From Acidobacteriaceae bacterium (lineage in GTDB: Bacteria > Acidobacteriota > Terriglobia > Bryobacterales > Bryobacteraceae): DNA of 7,107 nucleotides. Below are positions 1 to 6,360 of the stretch, one piece after another. The notes under the pieces are model-generated. The model was not told the origin of the DNA and did not search any database. It was given only the letters and a program-made list of their open reading frames with translations. Numbering within the stretch: the first letter of the stretch is position 1; each line of letters starts with the position of its first letter. Location of the stretch: the NCBI GenBank assembly GCA_019245255.1, contig JAFARV010000628.1, positions 1-7,107 of the forward strand. The letters are read 5' to 3'. A program made the translations under genes and the position numbers.

Positions 1-216
1 CTGGCGAAACACCTGTTCTTCTTTGGTGAGAAGGTGGACGCCGAGCTGCGCGCCGACGCCTTCGACGTCCTGAATCACGCTAATTTCGCCAATCCCGGAG
101 TCAACATCAATGACCCAAGCACGTTCGGCATCGTCTCCCAGGTCCTCGGCGGCGACAACATAGCCAATCCGCAGGGATACCGGATCGTACAGGTGGCCCT
201 GCACCTGCGATTCTGA
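1..216 (+). CDS. C-terminal end of an Oar-like TonB-dependent outer-membrane receptor (5' partial)
   Basis: The reading frame is open from the first base of the window and ends with TGA at 214-216, giving 71 visible residues; the true start lies upstream. The segment 'LRADAFDVLNHANFANP' followed by 'FGIV' and a closing beta-strand 'YRIVQVALHLRF' matches the last strands of the barrel of Oar/CarboxypepD_reg-type TonB-dependent receptors, which are abundant in Acidobacteriota. The terminal phenylalanine is the usual recognition signal for the outer-membrane assembly machinery. The family sits in the outer membrane and takes up large substrates; nothing in this fragment indicates which substrate. 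An internal GTG at 34 could be mistaken for a start, but the frame is open and receptor-like before it. It converges on der with 3 bases between stop codons, so there is no room for a terminator between them. Family assignment is fairly secure; substrate unknown. Confidence 0.8.
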   Translation: MAKHLFFFGEKVDAELRADAFDVLNHANFANPGVNINDPSTFGIVSQVLGGDNIANPQGYRIVQVALHLRF

Positions 217-219
217 TCG

Positions 220-1533
220 TCAGCGCCGCTTCGTTTTAATAACTATAGGAGTTCCTTCGAATCCAAACTGCTCCCGGAGTCGATTGATCAGATTCCGCTC
301 AACCGAAAAGTGCATCTTGTCGGCTTTATCTGTAAACACCACGAAGGTAGGAGGCCGGATCGACGCCTGGGTCATGTAGTAAATGCGAATATCGCTTTCA
401 AATTTAAGAGTTGCCACGAACCGATTCAACTCGCCCGTAGTAACTCGTTTCGACGCGCTGTCAAAGCACTTACGAACCGTTCCAAAGATCCGCCGTATAC
501 CTTCGCGGTTCTTCGCTGACGCAAAAATGATGGGAGCATAGTCAAGAAACTTTAGCTGGTCGCGGATGGTGTCCGTAAACGCTCGTTTACTCTTCCCCTC
601 CGCAGCATCCCACTTATTCACCACGATGATGACGCAACGGCCTTCTTCATCCGCGTATCCGGCGATCGTCGCATCCGAGCCAACGACGCCCTCTGTCGCG
701 TCAACTATCAGGAGCACGACATTCGCCATGCGAATGTGCCGGCGCGCCATGACGACGCTGAGCTTTTCGGTCATCTCATGCGTCTTACCCTTGCGTCTGA
801 TCCCGGCCGTGTCAACAAAGCGATATGTTGTATTCCCTTCGACGATGCTTTCGTCGACCGCATCGCGTGTTGTACCCGCGACGGGAGAAACAATAGCTCG
901 CTCCGCCCCGACTAACGCATTTAGCATGGTTGACTTACCGACGTTCGGCCGGCCGATAATCGCGACTTTGATGCGGCGCTGCTTCTCTTCCAGTTCTTGT
1001 TCGTCTGTGTCCTGGCTTTCTTTCGGAAATGGGTCCGTTACTAACTCGAGTAAGTGGTCCAACCCAAGCTTATGTTCCGCCGAAACTGCCACCGGGTCGC
1101 CGAGACCGAGGGAGTAAAATTCGTGGACCAGGTTTTCACGCGCCTTCGCATCGATCTTGTTCACGACCAGCGTAAGCGGCTTATTCAACGGCCGGAGCAG
1201 CTGCGCCAGGTCGCGATCGGGCGCCGTAATCTCCGTTCGTCCGTCGATTACAAACAGAATGTGCGATGCCATATCGAGCGCCACTCGAGCCTGTTTCAAA
1301 ATCTCGATCGGGATCAGCGCATCTTCGTGCGGCAGAATGCCGCCCGTGTCGATCAACCCGAATTTCTTCCCGCGGTACTCCGCTTCGCCGTAGATGCGGT
1401 CCCGCGTGATCCCCGGCTCGTCGCCCACAATGGACCTGCGGTCGCCCAGAATCGCATTGAACAGGGTCGATTTGCCGACATTGGGACGTCCCACAATCAC
1501 GACTGTCGGCAGCGGTTCGTCGGCGGCTCGCAT
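220..1533 (-). CDS. der: Ribosome biogenesis GTPase Der (EngA)
   Basis: Der is an essential GTPase with two tandem G domains and a C-terminal KH-like domain; it binds the 50S precursor and promotes its maturation. Numbering from the ATG at 1533 (437 aa, typical length), the first G domain shows GRPNVGKST (15-23), DTGG (62-65), NKID (125-128) and SAE (151-153). An acidic linker around 170-187 precedes the second G domain: GRPNVGKST (194-202), GTTRDAVDE, DTAG (241-244), NKWD (306-309) and SAK (339-341). Residues from about 350 to the end form the KH-like domain, closing with 'PIVIKTKRR'. All nucleotide-binding motifs are intact. Start choice: an in-frame TTG lies two codons upstream (1537-1539), but the GGGA at 1540-1543 is 6 bases before the ATG and almost touches the TTG, so ATG is preferred. 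The gene is divergent from typA. Family assignment is essentially certain; only the start is open. Confidence 0.97.
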   Translation of the reverse strand: MRAADEPLPTVVIVGRPNVGKSTLFNAILGDRRSIVGDEPGITRDRIYGEAEYRGKKFGLIDTGGILPHEDALIPIEILKQARVALDMASHILFVIDGRTEITAPDRDLAQLLRPLNKPLTLVVNKIDAKARENLVHEFYSLGLGDPVAVSAEHKLGLDHLLELVTDPFPKESQDTDEQELEEKQRRIKVAIIGRPNVGKSTMLNALVGAERAIVSPVAGTTRDAVDESIVEGNTTYRFVDTAGIRRKGKTHEMTEKLSVVMARRHIRMANVVLLIVDATEGVVGSDATIAGYADEEGRCVIIVVNKWDAAEGKSKRAFTDTIRDQLKFLDYAPIIFASAKNREGIRRIFGTVRKCFDSASKRVTTGELNRFVATLKFESDIRIYYMTQASIRPPTFVVFTDKADKMHFSVERNLINRLREQFGFEGTPIVIKTKRR

Positions 1534-1626
1534 TTGCAATCCCAGATTCTCATATCACCGCATCAGAGCCATGAGCGAAGCGATTGGACTTTTCACCCCG
1601 CATGCGACCATGGAATTTCAGAATTA

Positions 1627-3432
1627 ATGGCAGTAGCTAACAATACCGGCAGTACCCGCAACATCGCCATCATCGCGCACGTCGACCACGGAAAAACCAC
1701 TCTGGTCGATGCCATGCTGCGCCAGAGCGGCATTTTTCGAGCCAATGAGGAGGTGGCTGAGCGCGTCATGGACTCGAACGAACTCGAGCGCGAGCGCGGC
1801 ATCACCATCCTTGCCAAGACCACCGGTATCCGCTATAACGGCACAAAAATCAACATCGTCGATACACCTGGCCATAGCGATTTCGGCGGCGAGGTCGAAC
1901 GCGCTCTGAAAATCGTCGATGGCGTCATGCTGCTTGTGGATGCCAGCGAGGGTCCGCTGCCGCAAACACGCTATGTTCTGACAAAGGCTCTCGAAGCAAA
2001 ACTGCCGCCCGTTCTTGTCATTAACAAAATCGATCGGCCGGATGCTCGCATTCAGGAGGTTGTGAACGAGGTCTACGATCTCTTCATCGACCTCGATGCT
2101 GTTGAAGATCAGCTTGATTTTCCGATCGTCTATACCAATGGAAAGGCCGGAATCGCCAAATACAATCCGGACGATCCAAGCGACAATCTGCAGCCGCTGT
2201 TCGAAACCATCCTCAAACATATCCCGGCTCCAAAAGGCAACCCGGAGGATGTTCTACAGCTGCTGGTAGCTAATCTCGACTACAGCGATTATCTCGGCCG
2301 GCTCGCGATCGGTCGCGTCTTCAACGGCACGCTCCGTCATGGGGACGAAGTATCTATTGCAAAACTCGACGGCGCGATTCAGAAGACCCGCATCACCAAG
2401 CTTTATTCGTTTGAAGGTTTGAAGCGAGTCGACGAGACCATCGGCCGTACCGGCGACATTCTGGCGATCGCTGGCGTTGAAGGCATCACGATCGGCGAGA
2501 CAGTTACCAGCTCAGAAACGCCAAAGCCGCTACCGCACATTCAGATCGATGAACCAACGATTGCGATGACTTTCGTGATCAACAACTCGCCTTTTGCCGG
2601 GCGCGAAGGCGAGTTCGTCACCTCGCGTAATCTTCGCGACCGGCTCGACAAAGAACTGCTGACCAATGTCTCCATTCGGGTCGAGGAAGCAGGCGGCCCC
2701 GACGCGTTCAAAGTCATGGGGCGCGGCGAACTGCAGCTCGCCATCATTATTGAGATGATGCGGCGCGAGGGCTATGAACTCCAGGTCGGAAAACCCGAGA
2801 TCCTGACTCGCAAGATCGACGGGGTCCTGCATGAGCCCCTCGAGTTACTCGTGATCGACTGCCCCGAGGAATTCATTGGAGTCGTAATCGAGAAGATGGG
2901 CCAGCGCAAAGGCAAAATGACCAAGATGATCAATCACGGTTCAGGACGCGTTCGCCTCGAATTTCACGTACCTTCTCGTGGTCTGATCGGAATCCGAAGT
3001 GAGATGCTGACCGAGACCAAGGGCATGGCGATCATGAACTCGCTCTTTCACGGCTATATCGAATGGCAGGGCGACATCGAAATGCGTCCCACTGGTTCCC
3101 TGGTCGCCGATCGTCCCGGAGTCGCCACCAGCTACGCCATCTACAATCTGCAGGAACGAGGGACGATCTTCATTAGCCCCGGCGTCGAAGTTTATGAAGG
3201 AATGATCGTCGGAGAGAACGCCCGCAACAGCGATCTCGATGTAAACATCATTAAGGAGAAGAAGCTCACGAACATGCGCGCATCCACATCGGATGAAGCA
3301 ATCCGCCTGGTGCCGCCGCGCATTCTCAATCTGGAGCAGGCAATCGAATTCATTCGCGACGACGAACTCGTCGAAGTGACCCCCAAATCGATCCGGCTCC
3401 GAAAAAAGGTTCTGAAAGCAAATCAGCGATAG
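1627..3432 (+). CDS. typA: Translational GTPase TypA/BipA
   Basis: TypA/BipA is an EF-G-like GTPase that binds the ribosome and supports 50S assembly and growth under cold or other stress. The 601-residue product is the usual length. The G domain (about 10-205) shows AHVDHGKT (17-24), RGIT (57-60), DTPGH (79-83) and NKID (133-136). The beta-barrel domain II (about 210-300), the EF-G III- and V-like domains (about 305-480, including 'GRGELQLAIIIEMMRREGYE') and the BipA-specific C-terminal domain (about 485-601) follow. The C-terminal loop 'NARNSDLDVN..KEKKLTNMRAS' is diagnostic for BipA. The G5 position reads 'YTNGKAG' (169-175) instead of the common SAL-type motif. The ATG at 1627 is the only sensible start: the frame stays open upstream, but those residues do not resemble the family and run antisense to der. 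No strong ribosome-binding site is seen (GGAA at 1612-1615 is 11 bases away). Its TAG stop abuts the next gene. Confidence 0.97.
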   Translation: MAVANNTGSTRNIAIIAHVDHGKTTLVDAMLRQSGIFRANEEVAERVMDSNELERERGITILAKTTGIRYNGTKINIVDTPGHSDFGGEVERALKIVDGVMLLVDASEGPLPQTRYVLTKALEAKLPPVLVINKIDRPDARIQEVVNEVYDLFIDLDAVEDQLDFPIVYTNGKAGIAKYNPDDPSDNLQPLFETILKHIPAPKGNPEDVLQLLVANLDYSDYLGRLAIGRVFNGTLRHGDEVSIAKLDGAIQKTRITKLYSFEGLKRVDETIGRTGDILAIAGVEGITIGETVTSSETPKPLPHIQIDEPTIAMTFVINNSPFAGREGEFVTSRNLRDRLDKELLTNVSIRVEEAGGPDAFKVMGRGELQLAIIIEMMRREGYELQVGKPEILTRKIDGVLHEPLELLVIDCPEEFIGVVIEKMGQRKGKMTKMINHGSGRVRLEFHVPSRGLIGIRSEMLTETKGMAIMNSLFHGYIEWQGDIEMRPTGSLVADRPGVATSYAIYNLQERGTIFISPGVEVYEGMIVGENARNSDLDVNIIKEKKLTNMRASTSDEAIRLVPPRILNLEQAIEFIRDDELVEVTPKSIRLRKKVLKANQR

Positions 3433-6087
3433 ATGGATTTCTCAAGTCTCGTTATTCCCTGTGAACAATTCGTTCTCGACAATGGCCTGCACGTCATTGT
3501 TCACGAAGACCGCAAAACGCCCGTGATTGCGGTCAACATCTGGTACCACGTAGGATCCAAGAACGAAAAGCGCGGCAAAACTGGCTTCGCGCACTTATTC
3601 GAACACTTGATGTTCGGCGGCACTGAGCACTTGTCCGGAAGCTACATCGAATCGATGGAGCGCATCGGTGCCACCGATCTGAACGGCACGACCAGCGAGG
3701 ACCGTACCAACTACTTCGAGAATGTGCCGACCTCGGCGCTCGACTTTGCATTATTCGCTGAGTCAGACCGCATGGGCCATTTCTACAACACCATCAATCA
3801 GGAAGTGCTCGATCTTCAGCGCGGCGTGGTGAAGAACGAAAAGCAACAGGGTGAGAATGAACCGTATGCGATCGTCGAAGATCTGGTCGTCCGTTCTACT
3901 TATCCGGTCGGACACCCGTACGATCACACGGTAATCGGGTCAATGGAAGACCTGGACGCTGCAACTCTTGACGACGTCCGCGATTGGTTCAAAAGCTACT
4001 ACACTCCCTCGAACGCTGTTCTGGTCCTCGCTGGTGACATCTCACCTGACGCCGCCCGCGAGAAGGCGCAGCAGTACTTCGGACATATCTCGCCTGGTAA
4101 GCCCGTTGCCCATCAGCAAACGTGGATCGCAAAGATGGCAGGCAATCACCGTGAACTCGCTCAGGATCGAGTACCACACGGTCGCATATATAAGGTATGG
4201 AATGTTCCCGGTTACGGCTGCGTAGCGGCGGATCGATTGAAGCTCGCCGCCGGTATTCTCTCGCTCGGTAAAACCTCGAGGCTTTATAAGCGTTTGGTTT
4301 ACGACGATCAAATCGCAACGCACGTCGCTGCCTATCTGGACGAACGGGAGATCGGCAGTCAGTTTGTTGTGGTTGCAACAGCTCGACAGGACAAGGATCT
4401 TAAAGACATCGAGCGAGCTGTTGATGAAGAACTCGATCGGTTCCTGCAAGACGGCCCGACTGACCAGGAACTGAAACGCATCAAAACACAATCGTATGCT
4501 GCGTTCGTCCGCGGAGTCGAGCGGATCGGCGGCTTTGGCGGAAAATCGGACATTCTGGCGACCAATCAGACGTATTTGGGCGATCCCCATGGTTACAAGC
4601 GCCGTCTCGAAGCTTACGCAGTGGCAACGCGCCAGGAAATTGTTGAGACTGCGCGCGAATGGCTGGGCGATGGCATGTATGCTCTGGGGGTCGTGCCATT
4701 CGAGGCAGATAAGCCCGCCGTTAATGGCGTTGACCGATCGCAATTTCCGGAAATCGGCGCGCCCGCTGAATTAAACCTGCCGCCAGTGCGGGAAACAAAA
4801 CTGAGCAACGGCTTGCGGATTCTTCTAGCGGAGCGCCATGACATTCCTGTCGTTAATTTCTGGCTCGATGTTGATGCTGGATTTTCGGCAGATCAATTCG
4901 CGGTGCCGGGAACTGCAAGGCTGGTTTCCTCTCTGCTGACGGGCGGAACGAGTCGCCGGAGCGCCCTCGAGATCAGCGAGGAGGTCCAATCCATAGGCGC
5001 GCAATTAAGCGCCGGTTGCAATCTGGACTTATCGAGCGTATATCTTTCCGCTTTGAAGGGCACGCTCGACGAAGCCCTCGATATCTTCGCTGATGTAGTT
5101 CTCAATCCTGTTTTTCCGGACGCAGATTTCAACCGGCAGCAGCAGCTTCAGCTTGCAGCCATTGCGAATGAAAAAGTGACGCCGTTGCAGATGGCGTTGC
5201 GAGCTCTGCCCCCGATTCTCTACGGTCCCCAACACGCGTATGGACTGCCTTTGACCGGCTCGGGCACAGAAGAGAGTGTTGCGAGTTTACGACGCGAGGA
5301 CACGGTACGCTTCCATTCTTCTTGGTTCAAGCCCAACAATTCGGTGATGGTCGTGGTGGGCGACACAACGCTGAACGAGATTCAATTGAAGCTTGAGCAA
5401 TACTTCGGGTCGTGGCAGCCTGGCGATGTACCGCATAAGAATGTTGCCACCGTTCCGCTACCGTCTAGCCCGGCAATTTACGTCGTTGACAAGCCGGGCG
5501 CTTTGCACACCGTTGTGATCGGAGGAACCATTGCACCGCCACCTGATAAATCGAACGAAATCGCCATCGAGACCATGAACAGCGTGTTTGGCGGAACTTT
5601 TGGAGCGCGCTTGAACATGAATCTGCGCGAGGAGAAGCACTGGTCTTACGGTGCGGCTTCGGTTTTATACGGCGCCCGTGCGCAACGCCCGTTCCTGCTG
5701 TACTCATCGGTGCAAGGGGACAAATCGGCTGAGACTGTTTCTGAGATGTTGAACGAATTGCGCGGGATGCTCGGCGAAAAACCGGTCACAGAAGACGAGT
5801 TGGAGAAAGTGAAGCAGCAGCAAATACTTGAGCTGCCCGGCTCGCATGAGACGATGAACTCGATCGGTACGATGCTTGGAGACCTGCTGCAGTTCGGCTT
5901 GCCGCTGAATTTCTATAACACCTATGTGAAGCACGTATCCGCGTTGACGATTGCGGAGATCGAACGCTGCGCTAAATCTTTATTGGATCCGGAAAATTTC
6001 ATTTGGTTGGTTGTCGGCGACCGGACCGCAATTGAATCCAGCTTACGGAATTTAGAGCTGGGCGAGATCGTTACAGCCGCCGCGTAA
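3433..6087 (+). CDS. Fused two-repeat M16 family zinc metallopeptidase (insulinase/pitrilysin-like)
   Basis: The 884-residue protein carries two complete M16 modules in tandem. Module 1 (about 15-355) has the inverted zinc motif HLFEH (H54, E57, H58) and the third ligand E136 in 'VVKNEKQQ', then an M16_C domain with 'YYTPSNAVLVLAGD'. Module 2 (about 450-870) begins again with 'KLSNGLRILLAERHDIPVV'; at the HxxEH position it reads 'GTARLVSSLLTGGT', so it cannot bind zinc. It keeps the R/Y pair of inactive M16 partners in 'LREEKHWSYG' (R732, Y739) and 'WFKPNNSVMVVVGD'. By family knowledge the modules fold into a clamshell that degrades peptides or unfolded segments. The N-terminus has no signal peptide or lipobox, so the protein is predicted cytoplasmic; the nearest in-frame ATG downstream is inside the zinc motif region. 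It follows typA with no gap and in the same frame, and no ribosome-binding site is well placed, suggesting translational coupling. The substrate is unknown. Confidence 0.93.
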   Translation: MDFSSLVIPCEQFVLDNGLHVIVHEDRKTPVIAVNIWYHVGSKNEKRGKTGFAHLFEHLMFGGTEHLSGSYIESMERIGATDLNGTTSEDRTNYFENVPTSALDFALFAESDRMGHFYNTINQEVLDLQRGVVKNEKQQGENEPYAIVEDLVVRSTYPVGHPYDHTVIGSMEDLDAATLDDVRDWFKSYYTPSNAVLVLAGDISPDAAREKAQQYFGHISPGKPVAHQQTWIAKMAGNHRELAQDRVPHGRIYKVWNVPGYGCVAADRLKLAAGILSLGKTSRLYKRLVYDDQIATHVAAYLDEREIGSQFVVVATARQDKDLKDIERAVDEELDRFLQDGPTDQELKRIKTQSYAAFVRGVERIGGFGGKSDILATNQTYLGDPHGYKRRLEAYAVATRQEIVETAREWLGDGMYALGVVPFEADKPAVNGVDRSQFPEIGAPAELNLPPVRETKLSNGLRILLAERHDIPVVNFWLDVDAGFSADQFAVPGTARLVSSLLTGGTSRRSALEISEEVQSIGAQLSAGCNLDLSSVYLSALKGTLDEALDIFADVVLNPVFPDADFNRQQQLQLAAIANEKVTPLQMALRALPPILYGPQHAYGLPLTGSGTEESVASLRREDTVRFHSSWFKPNNSVMVVVGDTTLNEIQLKLEQYFGSWQPGDVPHKNVATVPLPSSPAIYVVDKPGALHTVVIGGTIAPPPDKSNEIAIETMNSVFGGTFGARLNMNLREEKHWSYGAASVLYGARAQRPFLLYSSVQGDKSAETVSEMLNELRGMLGEKPVTEDELEKVKQQQILELPGSHETMNSIGTMLGDLLQFGLPLNFYNTYVKHVSALTIAEIERCAKSLLDPENFIWLVVGDRTAIESSLRNLELGEIVTAAA

Positions 6088-6099
6088 TCGTGTGATATT
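6071..6099 (+). promoter_or_regulatory. Candidate promoter for the tRNA-Gly gene
   Basis: An extended -10 element is visible: TGT followed by GATATT (6094-6099; 4 of 6 matches to TATAAT, preceded by a proper TGn). A poor -35-like TTACAG (6071-6076) lies 17 bases upstream, inside the last codons of the M16 gene. Initiation near 6106 would give a short leader before the mature tRNA 5' end at 6121. The -35 is weak, so this rests mainly on the extended -10 and on position. The tRNA could instead be processed from read-through of the M16 transcript. Confidence 0.3.
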
Positions 6100-6120
6100 C
6101 TTGTCGCAGATCAACCCTGA

Positions 6121-6195
<75 letters not shown>

Positions 6196-6213
6196 TCTTT
6201 TCAATGGTTTACA

Positions 6214-6247
6214 GGGAATTGGAAAAGTCAGCGTTCCTACAATTCCT
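6214..6247. repeat. Imperfect nested inverted repeat just downstream of the tRNA
   Basis: GGAATTG (6215-6221) is the exact reverse complement of CAATTCC (6240-6246). Inside it, GGAA (6221-6224) can pair with TTCC (6234-6237), though G6221 is shared between the two pairings. A T/A-rich run, TTTAAGAATTTT, begins shortly after at 6250. This could fold as a weak terminator for the tRNA transcript, but the stem is interrupted and the run is not a clean T-tract, so the function is uncertain. Confidence 0.25.
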
Positions 6248-6274
6248 ACTTTAAGAATTTTGAGCTCCCGATCA

Positions 6275-6342
6275 CCTCGCGGAGACGGTCCGAGGGTGGT
6301 TCCAGCACCCTCGGACCAAAACTGAAATCTCCTCGCGCAGAC
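6275..6342. repeat. Near-identical 12-base direct repeats flanking the palindrome
   Basis: CCTCGCGGAGAC (6275-6286) and CCTCGCGCAGAC (6331-6342) agree at 11 of 12 positions in the same orientation. The left copy directly abuts the left arm of the perfect palindrome; the right copy starts 13 bases after the right arm. Short repeats like these can be arm-type binding sites for a recombinase, or traces of a small duplication. In GC-rich DNA a chance match is also possible. Confidence 0.4.
6287..6317. repeat. Perfect 12-bp inverted repeat with 7-base centre (strong stem-loop)
   Basis: The arms GGTCCGAGGGTG (6287-6298) and CACCCTCGGACC (6306-6317) are exact reverse complements around GTTCCAG (6299-6305). 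The GC-rich 12-bp stem would be very stable in RNA made from either strand. It lies between two convergent transcription units, tRNA-Gly from the left and the integrase from the right, so it could end or stabilise either transcript. Neither side has a T-tract: AAAACTG follows on the plus strand and GTCTCCGCG on the minus strand, so it is not a standard intrinsic terminator. Its 12-7-12 geometry also resembles the crossover sites of tyrosine recombinases. The structure itself is certain; the role is open. Confidence 0.85.
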
Positions 6343-6360
6343 CAAACCTCAGAAAGCCTC

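Noticed and set aside
566..1117. 183-codon plus-strand open frame
   Set aside because: It is a shadow of der on the other strand, with a Ser/Thr/Arg-rich composition typical of antisense frames and no motif.
1054..1626. Open frame upstream of and in frame with typA, which would give a 792-residue protein
   Set aside because: The extra 191 codons are antisense to der and do not resemble TypA; the family N-terminus fits the ATG at 1627.
1624..2220. 198-codon minus-strand open frame inside typA
   Set aside because: It is antisense to the conserved GTPase domain; its composition simply mirrors typA.
4042..4743. 233-codon minus-strand open frame inside the M16 gene
   Set aside because: It lies antisense to a clearly conserved M16 domain and shows no recognisable motif.
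6262..6274. Possible second copy of the tRNA 3' end (shared CTCCCG and TC)
   Set aside because: The match is too short and interrupted to count as an attachment-site duplication.
6287..6317. Calling the perfect palindrome a Rho-independent terminator
   Set aside because: No T-tract follows it on either strand, so it is listed as a repeat with an open role.
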